Positions 15,301 to 24,110 of a stretch of 64,000 nucleotides of DNA are shown here, piece by piece. Under the pieces are notes generated by a model that saw only the letters and a program-made list of their open reading frames with translations, searched no databases and was not told where the DNA came from. Origin of the DNA: Gordius sp. MW1 (lineage: Eukaryota > Nematomorpha > Gordioida > Gordea > Gordiidae); assembly GCA_964036665.1 (NCBI GenBank), contig OZ038533.1, positions 6,966,413 through 7,030,412 on the forward strand, given 5' to 3'. A program made the translations under genes and the position numbers. Position 1 is the stretch's first letter; each line of letters begins with the position of its first letter.

Positions 15301-18300
15301 TATTGGCTACTATTTCACCCGTCAGCTCAATAATGAAATCCCTACCTAATGTTACGATTAAAAAATTAAAGTAGACTTGACGTGTTAAGGGCCATGGGCG
15401 TAGCCAGGGGGGGAGGCTGCCCCCCCCCCTAATGGCGAAAAAAAAATTTCCAATGCAAAAAGCCTTAAAAATTAAAAAAAATTATGTTTTGCCCCCCCCC
15501 CCCCTAATTAATCTTTTGAACGTTTCGCCCCCCCCCCCCTCCTAATCCAAAACCTGGCTACGCCCATGTTAAGGGCTGTAGCAGGGATGGAGAAAGGTCG
15601 GTCATACGGTTCTTATGAATTGTTAAGGCAAATTTGTTGACATTTATATATGAGCCATTCCATGTCAAATCGTCAAAAAAATGACGATATTCGCCCGACC
15701 ATCTCAGATTTGGATAATTTTTGGTGAGGGTGTAGGCCTCATATGTTATAGTAATTTCCGAATATATTAGCCATTTTGGCCCTATATTTTTTAAGTTATA
15801 GACGTTCAAACGGCCAAAATCACGCTCGGGCGCATTTAAAAAGTCTACATTTTAATCCTATTTTACCCACATGTCGTATTATAACTTTAAGGAGAATTTA
15901 TACTAATATAAATAATTTTGGACTGGGAACCTTGATTAATTAAACTTTGTCAAATCATAACCCATGGGCGTAGCCAGCCCCCTAAATTACAAAAAAAAAA
16001 TCAATGCAAAAACATTGAAAAATTATATGTTTTGCCCCCCTCTAATTGAACTTTTAAACGTTTTGCCCGCCCCCCCCCCTCTGGCAACGCCCATGTCAAA
16101 ACCCCATACGAAAATTGTTTAATGCAGCTTTTTCGCAAGTTTTAAGATTAGATTGTTAATTTACTAATTTAAAATCACCAATTATCGCTCCCAAACAAAT
16201 TTGGCAAATGTTAGACGATCTAACCAATTGCATTTTAGCAATGTCAAATTTTGCAATGAGTTTAAACATTTTAAATATACCCTCCCCTCTACGGCAACAT
16301 CCGATTGTACAGGAAGAACACCTTTAAGTCAAACTTTAACTTACACGTGTTTGAGCATAATTTATATATATATTATAAAAGATACATACATCAATCTAAC
16401 AAACAACAGCCAACGTTTCTTCTATATATTTATGATGTAAAAGATGGTGGAGCGCGCATTTGTAAAATAAATCATCAGCCAACATTCATCCATCCATTAG
16501 TAGACGCCTATCTTAACTAAACGAATGACCTGTCTATTCTACAACTCCAACTCACCTCAGCAGAATAGAAGCAGCAGCTCCTAAATCAATCATCTTAGTT
16601 AGATGTTTCTAGCTCTTAAAACACTGCATTGGCCCACTTATAATGTATGAACCGCCAGATAAATTCCTGTTTGAAAGCTGAGGAGTTGTTTGTTAAGTTG
16701 TTTCCTCCCTCTACCTTTGCATCGTAATAAATTATGTATATCTAATCACACCAAAGCCTAAATTTGTGCAATGATTTCTAGATAGTAAATCAATGTTACT
16801 AAGGCTAATAATCATGGGCGTAGCCAGGTTTTGAATTGGGGGGGGGGGGGGGCAAAACATAATTTTATTTTAATTTTAAAGGGTTTTTGTATTGAAATAA
16901 AATTGCCCATGCTAATGATAGAAGTAAATGAAACTCCTAGCGACAAATCAAAAATTTGAAGTGTTTTCTATTTACTATACCCTCCTTGGCATCATAATCT
17001 TACAAATAAATCGTGATATTTTTTGAGCCACTTCAATATATCCACTTTAACCAACGTGTCTATTATTTCTCCTAAATGAGTGAGGGGAGAAATATTAACT
17101 GTGATTCTTGGTGAATATTTTGTAACTAGCGCTCATAATTGAGGATTTGTCGATGTTATAAAAATAAGTATGGTATAAGTACAAAAATAATTATTAAAAT
17201 CAAGGGTGTAAATAGGGGACATTAAAGGCTGACAACTAACCCAGCCCTTCCGAAGTTTTTAATTTAATATTATTTCAGAACGTCCTAATGGCAAGGGGGG
17301 TTTTTTAATTTGTAATATACATTTTAATCAATTAAATTTTTTAAATATATCAGACGACCCAAAGGAAGCGTACGTGTATCCTTTTACTCCTTTAAGAAAC
17401 TCTGAAATAGTTTCATAAGGGTACTTTTTGTTTTTAACAATTGTCCCATTGCGACAACCACTCTCACAAGCAACCATTGGCCCTCAAGCCTTTTAAAATT
17501 ATTTTAAAAAAATAAGGAAACAAATTGCTTTACTACCCCATGATGATCTTCGCGAATCTTTTTTTATAAAACAGAAAATTGGCATTACTATTTGTAAATA
17601 TAACTCAATAGGAATATCGGAATGTTTTCCAAAAATTTATATATTTAACTTATTTATTTATTTCAAACATCTTCTCAAAATATGTATTTTAAACTATAAT
17701 AAAATTAGTCTTACAGTTAAAAAAAATATATATATGCTTATTAAAGTTATTATAGTAAAGGCCCCGACGAGATAAGAAATTTTATGCGATAACTCTTTTA
17801 CAATGGACGTCATTATATCGATTGAAGAATGTGAAAACTGCTGTGATTTTGTCAACTAATTTCAAAAAATAGAAATAGTAAAGGAGCTAAAGTAACACAC
17901 TTTTATTTTTAGTTGTCAAGTTGCTTTCATTAATTACTAGATGAACCCGGCAAACGTTGATTTGCCATTTACCCGGGTGTATTAAATAATGTTGGAATTT
18001 TAGGGCATATATAATGATAAAGCGGTTATTGAAGTAAAAATAAAGTTTGATGTCGTCTATATGTTCTACTACTTCTATTGTTCTATTTCCGTATACAGTG
18101 CAACGCGTACGAATACTCGAAAACTACTGGACCGATTTGGCTCGAACAAATCTTAAAACATGCTCCGGAGTGTCAGGAATAAACTGTGAAATTTTGAGCC
18201 AAATCGGTCTAGTAGTTTTCCAGATTGGTGGCGGCATACACACATAGTTTCATTTTTATATATAAGATTTAGATTCATTTGTACTTTAACATCTTCCGGG

Positions 18301-20053
18301 GGAAAAAATAGATGCATAATAATATTGAATTAATAACATAACGTCTCTCTCTCTAATAAATGAAAATTTGAGCCCAAGGGGTTGAAGTTACACTATCACA
18401 TAGTGTCATGACATGTTCCCTCGTTCACATAGCCATTCTATCCCATCACGCGCACACCAAGTGACAAATACCGTAATCAATCATCCCCCCCCCCCCCAAA
18501 AAAAAAAATTAAAGAAGTTTTGCAATTTTTTATATGGCTAAAATACAAAAAAAAACAAATTTTTCAAAAATTTAAACAATGTTATGATAATTTTATGTCA
18601 AATTAATATTATGAATGACTACAATTTTTATAATAAAATAATCATGCTTCTTACCTTTATCGCAGTCCATTTATAAAAGTGCTCATTTATGAGGCAAAAT
18701 TTAAGATTTGCAACGCTAATTTATTTAAATAACGTGACATTAATTAGCCTCTTTACATTAAATTAATAATTTTTAAAAAATATGGTTGATTTTGTCTTGC
18801 TGTGGTATTGATAACAATATAAAGAAATTTCCACCGTGAAAATTTAGAAAAAAGTTCCTGCACTAAATTAATTAACATTCAATTATTTTACCATGATATT
18901 TGAAGAAGAGACCTGCACGGGTGATCCGACCCGGACCCGACTTGAATTTTAAAATTCTTTCGGGTCGGGTCGGATTTAAAGAGTAGGGTCAAAGGTTATG
19001 CAACTTACATTGCAAAATAAAAGGGACATATCTTTTAAATTAATCCTATTATGTATAATTAATTAAAATCATTCATTCTTTTAAATAATTTCCTTTTGTT
19101 TATTCAAGTCTTAATTGGACGCAAAGCAAAGTTAAATTTGACTTGTGGAAGGTGAAATATATCAACAAAATATATTCATAAACAAACATAATTCATTCAA
19201 TGGTTCATTTACAAAATTATAAATCTATTATCGGCATTAAAAATGATAATTATTTGTGTATTTAACATTATTATAACTGTAAATTGACTATCTACATGGG
19301 GGTAGGCACCCCCCCCCCTAAATGACGAAATTTTTTTTTCAATGCAAACCCTTAAAAATTAAAAAAAAAATTATGTTTTGCCCCCCCCCCCAATTCAACT
19401 TTTAAACGTTTCGCCCCCCCCCCCCTCTAATCCAAAGCCTGGCTACGCCGATGACTATATAGCATATGGGCTCGCTTTTGTTTGTCTTGTTTTAATTGTA
19501 TTCAATAAGTGTGAAGTGATAGTTGATTTTTAATTTAAAATGCTTTTGGGTCCAGCCGGGTTAAAAATTTTAAAATGCTTTCGGGTTAGGTTCGGGTTTA
19601 AAATGCCTTCGGGCTAGGTTCGGGTTGGATATGAAGTTAGCAGTTATTAAATAAAACTTACAATTTTTCCAAATGAGGAATATTTTGGAAGAAATGGCTG
19701 GTGATGATTTCGACGTTTGTATTCGTTATATTTCTAATAAATTCATAATGTTAAAGCTTAAGCTCAATAACCAAAATTTAAAACCGATTAAATTTTCAAA
19801 TGACTTACAAATGTGTGGTGGCGGGGGGCAATTTTAAAAGGGTATTCCGTGATATTGAATCGTAACAAGTTATTTTGTACCATATTTTTCCTGCTACAAA
19901 ATCGTGATTTTCCATTTCAGAATTGTACCTTTCACACGTACATTCGTAAAAAGAACCATTGGAACATTTGCTTCCTTCATCCTCCAAGGACACTACACGT
20001 TGAAGATGGTGGAAAAAGTAGAAGAGGAGAAATAAGGCAAACGCAAAATCCAT
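119..20053 (-). CDS. ADGRA: Adhesion G-protein-coupled receptor, ADGRA (GPR124/GPR125) type, 13 exons, 3' part outside window
   Basis: Seen: thirteen minus-strand exons at 20053-19809, 9803-9732, 4843-4772, 4652-4581, 4464-4301, 3821-3121, 2971-2822, 2759-2686, 2236-1873, 1289-929, 711-651, 596-493 and 303-119. They encode about 875 residues. Phases agree at every junction except that between 929 and 711. Domain order is signal peptide, cysteine-rich cap, three LRRs, LRRCT, Ig, HormR, GAIN-like region, GPS-like segment and TM1. Known: this order with both LRR and Ig is the signature of ADGRA adhesion GPCRs, which act at the plasma membrane (vertebrate GPR124 in Wnt7 signalling, GPR125 in planar polarity). 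Inference: the remaining helices and cytoplasmic tail lie left of base 1. The gene is host-like, with no internal stops. I cannot say which vertebrate paralogue it is closest to. Confidence 0.9.
493..596 (-). CDS. ADGRA: ADGRA exon 12: GPS-like segment
   Basis: This 104-bp exon encodes GYGGWMINGCAITNFGDDLC, then SCYSPNNVAVVQ. The GGW..GC...C.CYS.NN.AV pattern is the cysteine box of the GPCR proteolysis site that ends a GAIN domain. No canonical HLT/S cleavage triplet is visible, as in known ADGRA members, which are regarded as cleavage-poor. The exon ends in phase 0 before gtgtgg. Confidence 0.88.
651..711 (-). CDS. ADGRA: ADGRA exon 11: short GAIN exon
   Basis: This 61-bp exon encodes LRCLGRTLYDQAMQWNTEAN and ends in one base before gtaacg. 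The QWN segment and its position fit the ADGRA stretch just before GPS (LRR...AAQWD). The exon's end phase joins correctly to the GPS exon (T|AT gives Tyr). Its start is uncertain: the acceptor aatcaag requires phase 0 upstream. Confidence 0.68.
929..1289 (-). CDS. ADGRA: ADGRA exon 10: GAIN beta region, second part
   Basis: The acceptor taatttttag precedes FAQASVQITKESILVNVNDL. Further on are SINLRIIVYKNAKLFPANFK and IPKISSPVVNIKI, which resemble the ADGRA segments LQLIAFRNGKLFP and TPVILTKI. The donor gtaagt at 928 is strong and leaves one base, but the next exon appears to begin in phase 0. An alternative donor (gtgaat, about 22 bases earlier) would restore phase at the cost of seven residues. 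Confidence 0.8.
1290..1872 (-). other. ADGRA intron
   Basis: This 583-bp intron is AT-rich. I see no repeat, exon or RNA gene in it. Confidence 0.7.
1873..2236 (-). CDS. ADGRA: ADGRA exon 9: GAIN beta region
   Basis: This 364-bp exon has acceptor atattcaag and donor gtagtg. It encodes LVGVLEQVTDILQFQVKHFT, then NIIVETFVINPTKFHGLTCT, which matches ADGRA sequence of the type IALEAYVIK..F.G.TCT, then a polar insert and LNKQVSFSGGNAFWCVG. The donor is non-optimal but maintains phase 0 to the next exon. Confidence 0.87.
2686..2759 (-). CDS. ADGRA: ADGRA exon 8: GAIN helix
   Basis: This 74-bp exon encodes IINHIMDIPQAILTNAHLQE then NICS, and ends with two bases before gtaagg. The intron between it and the previous exon is only 62 bp. 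The chosen acceptor (cgtagag) is the one that keeps phase 0; cutting two bases earlier would break the frame. Confidence 0.82.
2822..2971 (-). CDS. ADGRA: ADGRA exon 7: start of GAIN-like region
   Basis: This 150-bp phase-0 exon has acceptor attacaaaag and donor gtaata. It encodes 50 residues, including SFKALQAVLDIVINGSLVVD and IMDLVYITTALEKVLPYLPQ, an amphipathic helical stretch. In ADGRA receptors a helical segment of this kind follows HormR and begins the GAIN domain. Confidence 0.85.
3121..3821 (-). CDS. ADGRA: ADGRA exon 6: Ig domain and hormone-receptor motif
   Basis: This 701-bp exon encodes 233 residues. The first 130 form an Ig domain: a first cysteine in FALRCQVS, a core tryptophan in LQWLHEG, and the second cysteine in TGRWTCLVKTSAGNASKS. 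After it come YCPLNHTRTNKGSFVWPKTL, two further cysteines and SSRKCNVKGHWEQPNTQACQ, which matches the CxxxGxW...C pattern of the HormR domain. Several NxS/T sequons suggest extracellular glycosylation. The donor is gtaatt and the exon ends in phase 0. Confidence 0.93.
4301..4464 (-). CDS. ADGRA: ADGRA exon 5: LRR C-terminal cap
   Basis: The acceptor gacattag precedes NLPGESLKCDCKLKWIVAWF. The CxC...W pattern plus later cysteines (ATSTCYSPKALKGK and ELHC) is the LRRCT disulphide cap that closes the solenoid. The 164-bp exon ends in TGC A before gtaatt. That single base joins the next exon to give Asn, so cap and Ig domain read through as LHC-N-WPLEF. Confidence 0.9.
4581..4652 (-). CDS. ADGRA: ADGRA exon 4: leucine-rich repeat 3
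   Basis: This 72-bp exon has acceptor tgtgtacag and donor gtaaaa. It encodes NLAGNPFKTIPEGTFDALPS, a last LRR of the type that precedes a C-terminal cap. Phase is the same as in the two LRR exons before it. Confidence 0.9.
4772..4843 (-). CDS. ADGRA: ADGRA exon 3: leucine-rich repeat 2
   Basis: This 72-bp exon has acceptor tatcacttag and donor gtaaat. It encodes one LRR beginning DLSFNEIDAIDMKMFSGLPR, with the leucine frame continuing from the previous exon (TT|G gives Leu). Confidence 0.9.
6864..7163. mobile_element. 300-bp hAT-type MITE with perfect 8-bp TSD
   Basis: The 37-bp terminal inverted repeats begin CATAGACTAATAAAA and continue CATAGACTGCCGAACAG; they match with two differences. 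The element is flanked on both sides by GTTTGACT (6856-6863 and 7164-7171). An 8-bp duplication is the hAT hallmark. No coding sequence is present. Confidence 0.9.
7700..7867. mobile_element. hAT MITE of the CATGGGCGTAGCC family (copy 1)
   Basis: It starts CATGGGCGTAGCCAGG and ends GGTTACGCCCATG, with a G tract just inside each end. The flanks are TAAATAAG and TAAATAAC, an 8-bp duplication with one mismatch. Confidence 0.88.
8222..8373. mobile_element. Eroded CATGGGCGTAGCC-family MITE
   Basis: The right end (GGCTACGCCCA), poly-G and poly-C tracts and the interior (TTTTGCCCCTCCATAAATCA) match the family, but the left terminal repeat is lost. No duplication seen. Confidence 0.7.
9265..9445 (+). 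repeat. Dispersed repeat, copy 1
   Basis: Blocks such as GGACCAAAATCACG-like, GAGACCTACACCCTCACC and CCATTCCATGACAAATC recur in reverse order and orientation at 15648-15835. No ends, duplication or coding capacity are visible. Class unknown. Confidence 0.65.
9732..9803 (-). CDS. ADGRA: ADGRA exon 2: leucine-rich repeat 1
   Basis: This is a 72-bp exon between the acceptor tgcaatgcag and the donor gtaagc. It encodes one 24-residue LRR with the pattern NRIKGLQHNAFEGLLNLVKL. One base at the start completes a Leu codon and two are left at the end, so the exon is phase-neutral, like the next two. Confidence 0.88.
10596..10725. mobile_element. Eroded CATGGGCGTAGCC-family MITE
   Basis: It has a left-end-like sequence (CAATGGGTAGCTAGGATTC), a 12-base G tract and GGGGGCAAAATAATA, as in the family. 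The right end has decayed. Confidence 0.55.
13483..14707 (-). mobile_element. TWA-flanked unclassified repeat family, copy A
   Basis: It starts ATTGCTATGCAATTTATGGG after TTA and ends GGGCCGAAGGCCCGAGTT before TTA. It has no terminal inverted repeat. Inside are a CGTCCGTCCGTCCGTCC microsatellite, a doubled block with GAGGTGCCCCACCCCTCATCTC, and several hairpin units of the type CCGTCCGCTGGCTGCTGACC followed by AATGACCATTGGCC. Orientation is opposite to copies B and C. The family has no coding sequence that I recognise. Confidence 0.78.
15393..15568. mobile_element. hAT MITE of the CATGGGCGTAGCC family
   Basis: It has complete ends (CATGGGCGTAGCCAGG and CTGGCTACGCCCATG) and a perfect 8-bp duplication TTAAGGGC at 15385-15392 and 15569-15576. 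Confidence 0.92.
15648..15835 (-). repeat. Dispersed repeat, copy 2
   Basis: This is the inverted counterpart of 9265-9445, with GAGCCATTCCATGTCAAATC, GGTGAGGGTGTAGGCCTCAT and GGCCAAAATCACGCTCG. Class unknown. Confidence 0.65.
15963..16095. mobile_element. hAT MITE of the CATGGGCGTAGCC family, internally shortened
   Basis: The ends are CATGGGCGTAGCCAG and GGCAACGCCCATG. Flanks TCATAACC and TCAAAACC form an 8-bp duplication with one mismatch. Confidence 0.88.
16813..16911. mobile_element. hAT MITE of the CATGGGCGTAGCC family, 99-bp deletion form
   Basis: It has the full left end and a 17-base G tract, but only GCCCATG remains on the right. Flanks CTAATAAT and CTAATGAT show that the truncated element still has its insertion duplication. 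Confidence 0.85.
17937..18267 (-). mobile_element. Short non-autonomous Helitron-like element
   Basis: Read on the minus strand it ends GGCAAATCAACGTTTGCC (a stem-loop), then GGGTTCATCTAG followed by T. That is the hairpin plus CTAG end of Helitrons, inserted between A and T. The other end is AT-rich (TATATATAAGA before T). The interior includes ACCGATTTGGCTCGAAC and an inverted counterpart, CCAAATCGGTCTAGTAG. No coding sequence. Confidence 0.75.
18907..19006. repeat. GGGTCGG-rich hAT-like end fragment
   Basis: It starts GAGACCTGCACGGGTG and continues with repeated GACCCGGACCCGAC and GGGTCGGGTCGG motifs. This resembles the subterminal arrays of the TAGAGATCTGC hAT family but with a different core. 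Related motifs recur at 19536-19640. No right end was found. Confidence 0.5.
19295..19453. mobile_element. hAT MITE of the CATGGGCGTAGCC family
   Basis: The ends have drifted (CATGGGGGTAGGC and CTGGCTACGCCGATG). C tracts are present. Flanks ACTATCTA and ACTATATA form an 8-bp duplication with one mismatch. Confidence 0.87.
19809..20053 (-). CDS. ADGRA: ADGRA exon 1: signal peptide and LRR N-terminal cap
   Basis: The ATG at 20053-20051 opens a hydrophobic leader (MDFAFALFLLFYFFHHLQ), a typical secretion signal. It is followed by four cysteines (KCSNGSFYECTCER then ITCYDS) as in an LRRNT cap, and a start of LRR pattern (LLKLPPATTHL). The donor gtaagt leaves two bases (TT), which complete a Leu codon with the G that opens the next LRR exon at 9803. 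This phase match is the main reason for joining it to the gene across a 10-kb intron. The exon encodes 81 residues plus two bases. Confidence 0.82.
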
Positions 20054-21101
20054 GAAATTATGCCAAAAAATACTGAAGAATTTATGTTATCAAAAACATG
20101 GACCTGATGAAGCTAGCTCTATAAAATGTTTTCCCGATTCGATTTCTTTTCGCCTCCCGCGACGACGATTATAATAAGTTTTGGGGATAACTAAGGGATC
20201 ATGGGTCTAACGCGACACCGCGCTTAATGGCAAAACTAATTTTGACCGAAATAATGCTTGGACGTGTGCTCCTGGGGGGGGGGGGGCGGGGGCTAAGGAG
20301 TTGAGGAGGGGGACAGGCAGAGCAGGGGTGTTAGGCTTATTTTGAGCGGATCAATAAATTATGCGCTGATTATAAAAATACACCGAATTATAATGATATA
20401 TATGTATCTATCCTTCTTAGTAGTTGTTTGGTAGTATGATCGTTCTGCTGGACTATAGCGATCGCTATCGTAATAGTTAAGAGTAGAGGATTCTACGTTG
20501 CGTTGCTATAGATATATTTGTATATAAATTTTATGTGATGTAAGTTTAAAAGAAATAGACACACGCGGACACCTCCTACGCTACCTAAGAATAGAGAATG
20601 TGAGTGACACATCATTTATCGCCTAGCCTAGAAGGATTGCAATTTTGGGGGCAGCGAAGAGCGGGGTCGGGTGAGCCTCGCAATTTTTTCAGCGGATCGG
20701 AAGATTGGAATTGAATTTGGGGGAAAAACATGCATGCGTGCAATATATTTATTATGCCTTTAAAAAATAAAGTAAATAACGTAGTGCAAATGCGCGCTAG
20801 CTACCCCCTTTTCTCTCTCTCAAGTCTCTATCCTCTCGCCTTTTAAAATCGTTGTGTTGTTGATGTTTGTTACGCTTACGCGTGTTTCTTAAATGGAGAA
20901 GCGAAAAAATACTCGAATAATGTGCTCGTTGTTGTATTTGTGTTGTGTTGTGTGTATGTCTTACAAATTAAACTGCGTAGAGACGTATACATCAAAATTC
21001 AAAAGTAATCCTCTCCATTCCCTCTCTTCCCCTACCCCCCCCCTGCCTATTGTTGCTGTGGCTAAAATTTGGCAAAAAATATTGTAGCCAACACCCAAAA
21101 C
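20054..21101 (-). promoter_or_regulatory. ADGRA upstream region, more GC-rich than surroundings
   Basis: Position directly 5' of the ADGRA start and locally higher GC (for example around 20140-20300 and 20640-20720) suggest 5' UTR and promoter. No TATA box or other element can be assigned by eye. Inference from position only. Confidence 0.35.
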
Positions 21102-21268
21102 CATGGGCTTAGCCAGGGGGTGGCAGGGAGGGGCGGCTACCCCTTCGTTAATCCGGAAATTCTTTAAATTTTAATAAAATTATGGCTAAAATTCAAAAAA
21201 TTATTATTTTGCCCTTCCCTAAATTATTATTGCCCCCCCCCCTAATTCCAATCCTGGCTACGCCCATG
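21102..21268. mobile_element. hAT MITE of the CATGGGCGTAGCC family
   Basis: The ends are CATGGGCTTAGCCAGG and CTGGCTACGCCCATG, with a perfect 8-bp duplication CCCAAAAC at 21094-21101 and 21269-21276. Confidence 0.92.
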
Positions 21269-22702
21269 CCCAAAACTCACAACTTATTAATAATTATATC
21301 TCGCCTTTTTCGCTCCCCTCGTTTGAAAGGATTGTTGTAAATCATCGATGTACTTTGAGGCAGGGATGGTTTCGCCTGGCATCTCCTGCCCTGCCTTAAA
21401 TAAAATGCCAAAACGAAACAAATAAACTCCTCTTATCTATTTCAGAATTTTGGTATATAGTTTTTCATCCAAACTGCACGCACACACACATGCATAAATA
21501 CACTTGAGATTAGAGGGAGGGGGCTGGTGCTTTTTCTCAGCTTTTCGGCCTTTAATAAATCAAAAAATGCATGCCCCTCTTTTACCATACCTCACTGTTC
21601 ATTTAATGTTCACGGCTCGGGCTCTTTTTTGTTTGTATCATACAGGCAGGCGCTCGGATTTTTCAGTGCTAGAGAGCATGCTTTGTTGTGGTGGGATGGA
21701 ATGGATCCCCCGCAATTCAAAACGGAAATTACTTTATGTATGAACCAAGCATCGTTGCTATGATTTATGTTTTATCAAAATCTATGAGGGATCAACAATG
21801 TAACAATTTAAAACTTTTATGAACAATCAGTACTATGGGCTTAGTGAGTATATGGTAAAGGAAGGATTTAATTTTTTTTTGGCCCGAGCCTGATATTTTA
21901 ATTTTTTCGAACTCCATCAAAGCCCCAAATGCCTTTTTCAATTTTGGCTTGACCCGAGTCTGACCCAACATTCTTCTAAACTCAACAAATTTTACACTTT
22001 AATTCTGACTTTGAAACAAGTATAATTTGATTTGATGGACAAAAAATATAATTTAACGTGTTACAATTTAATAAATTAATTTTATTTAACGTACAAATCT
22101 AACAAAAAATTAAATTTATGACGCTTTAAAATAAATAATTTTGTGATTTTCTAACTTATTTTATGGTTTGAAATTTTAAATTTGGTTAATTAACTTAGGT
22201 CTGCTTTGGGCCGGGCTGGCCGATCCGGTCTGACCCTAGCAATTATTTATTTATTTTTGCCCGAGCCCAGTCTCAACCACTCTCTGATCGGTGCAAGTTG
22301 GTGCGGTGTCGAGTGTTGGGCGACTTTCGCCATTCCCTACCCAAGCCCATTCAAGAATTTATTTAAAGGTGGGGAGCTAGGTGGTCGTCATGCTCCACTC
22401 TTAAATATCCGCCCCCCCAAGTAATAGATATGATTAACTCAAATAATGAATATTTTATTAAACCCACTCCCCCATAGCAAATTCGCTAAAAAGATGTTAA
22501 AGATCGCATCAATTTTTGCTATAAAAGTTTAGGTAAAACCCGTATGGGAAATGTGTTCATAAGCTCTTTATTATATTTGCAAGCATTCTACTTTAATTTT
22601 ATTATTTTATTTATTAATTATAAATAAATTAATAATATAATCAGTTTTTAAAGGAACCCATTTGACTAATGGATTGAAATATTAATCTAGATTCGAATAT
22701 AA
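21269..22702. other. Intergenic DNA with GGCCCGAG-type repeat fragments
   Basis: 21880-22000 and 22200-22330 contain blocks such as GGCCCGAGCCTGA and GGGCCGGGCTGGCCGATCC, typical of subterminal arrays of hAT families in this window, without resolvable ends. The rest shows no gene. Confidence 0.5.
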
Positions 22703-23990
22703 AAACTAGGGCCTTCGGGCCCTGGTGGGAAGGGGGAAGGGGAGGTGCAGTAGGGAAGGGGGAACGAAACTCATCTATACTCCGTATAAACGTAGCATAT
22801 TTGCTATGCAATTTATGGGCGAGAACGGTGGGAAGGGGCGAGAATGCCTATGGGGGGGGGGATAAAATGCAAATTGATTAGTTAATTATTTATATTTTTG
22901 TGAAACCTGCTATAAAACACTTATTAATACTTTATTTATCGAGGAATAGGTTTTCTTTCATTTATTCTTATTTATCAACTTCTAAATTATTCAAAATGAC
23001 GAAAGGAGCGCAAATAGAGGGTATGACCTTGGAAAAGCCAAAAGTCATCCTTCCAAAACGTACAACCTTCAATTTAGAGTTTTTTTTGATACTGTATAAA
23101 TTTAAACAATTTAGTGCAGGCGACCCATAATCTGAATTATGACTATTGACTCTATTCAAATTATGCGCATATGTATAATATAAAATAAATATTAAAAAAC
23201 GAAAAAATTTTCCAATCATACCTTGGCCATTGATCATTTTTTTCATCACTGTGGCCAGTGGTCATTTTTTCTAATGGTTAGCAGACAGCCAAATAACTAA
23301 CCTCTAGAAAAAACAATTTAATCTCACTTTGACCAGTGGTCATTTTTTTCATTGGTCAGTAACCAGCAACTGCCAAATACTGGCCAATGATTATAAGCTA
23401 TAGAAAAAATTTGATCTTAATCTCACTTTGGCCTGTGGTCATTTTTTTTATTGGTCAGTAGCCAGCAAATGGCCTATATTTAAAATATAGAAAAAAAAAA
23501 TTTGCTACACTTTGGCAAATGGTCATTTTATTCATTGGTCATCAACCAGCGGACGGCCAAAAAGTCATATTATCAATGGTATTAATAAGAACAATATATT
23601 AATTTCAAAAAAAAATAAAAAAAATCTGCCCTCTCCGGGATTCGAACCCACATCAGTAAAGGCATAAGCCTTTGTGGGGGGGGGGCACAGAGACCCATAT
23701 CAGTAAAGGCACAGGCCCTTGTAGGGGGGGGGCATAAGGTTATTATCAATGTTAACATAATATAGCAATTCAAAAAACGAAAAAAAAAAATTCGATTCAC
23801 AATTTGGCCAATGGTCATTTTTTTCATTGGTCAGTAGCCCGGACACAGTCAAAAAGTCATATTATCAATAATATTAACAAAAACAATATATTAATTTAAG
23901 AAAAAATTTGCCCTCTCCGACCAGCAATTAACACACATGTTGGACGGACGGACGGACAACAAAAATCGAGCCCATAAATTGCATAGCAAT
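22703..23990 (+). mobile_element. TWA-flanked unclassified repeat family, copy B
   Basis: It starts AAACTAGGGCCTTCGGGCCC after TAA and ends CATAAATTGCATAGCAAT before TAA, an exact 3-bp duplication (22700-22702 and 23991-23993). Internal units repeat TTTGGCCAATGGTCA-type hairpins (about 23225-23560 and 23810). A GGACGGACGGACGGAC microsatellite lies near the right end. GCTATGCAATTTATGGGC near 22806 is the inverse of the right terminus. Confidence 0.8.
23637..23649 (-). promoter_or_regulatory. tRNA-like B box inside repeat copy B
   Basis: The minus strand reads GGGTTCGAATCCC, a perfect match to the Pol III B box (GGTTCGANNCC), followed downstream by GGAGAGGGCAGA and a T run. Copies A and C carry the drifted form GGGTTAGAATCCCGGAG. 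No A box or cloverleaf can be drawn, so this is not a tRNA gene. It may be a relic of a tRNA-derived part. Confidence 0.55.
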
Positions 23991-24003
23991 TAATTATGGG
24001 AGG

Positions 24004-24110
24004 CATGGGCGTAGCCAGGATAAGATTTAGAGGGGGGCAATTATGATTTTGGGAGGGGCTAAATGATGATTTTTCAAATTTTAGCCATAGTTTTAATAAC
24101 TAGGCCCATG
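24004..24110. mobile_element. hAT MITE of the CATGGGCGTAGCC family, short form
   Basis: It has the left end CATGGGCGTAGCCAGG and the shortened right end GGCCCATG. Flanks ATGGGAGG and ATCGGAGG form an 8-bp duplication with one mismatch. It sits 13 bp from the end of repeat copy B. Confidence 0.83.

Larger units (their letters stand above)
9804..19808 (-). other. ADGRA intron 1 (10.0 kb), repeat-filled
   Basis: There is no exon that I can support here. It contains several G/C-tract hAT MITEs (15393-15568, 15963-16095, 16813-16911, 19295-19453 and the eroded 10596-10725), a TTA-flanked repeat (13483-14707), a short Helitron (17937-18267), a dispersed repeat (15648-15835) and fragments rich in GGGTC. 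The stretches 10726-13482 and 16912-17936 are AT-rich and show nothing recognisable except a MITE right end near 12852-12890. Confidence 0.7.

Noticed and set aside
20893..21087. Possible small secreted peptide (MEKRKNTRIMCSLLYLCCVV)
   Set aside because: The hydrophobic start is suggestive, but there is no cleavage-site pattern, the tail is low complexity, and nothing else supports expression.
23627..23665. tRNA gene
   Set aside because: Only the B box is present. No A box, acceptor stem or anticodon arm can be formed.
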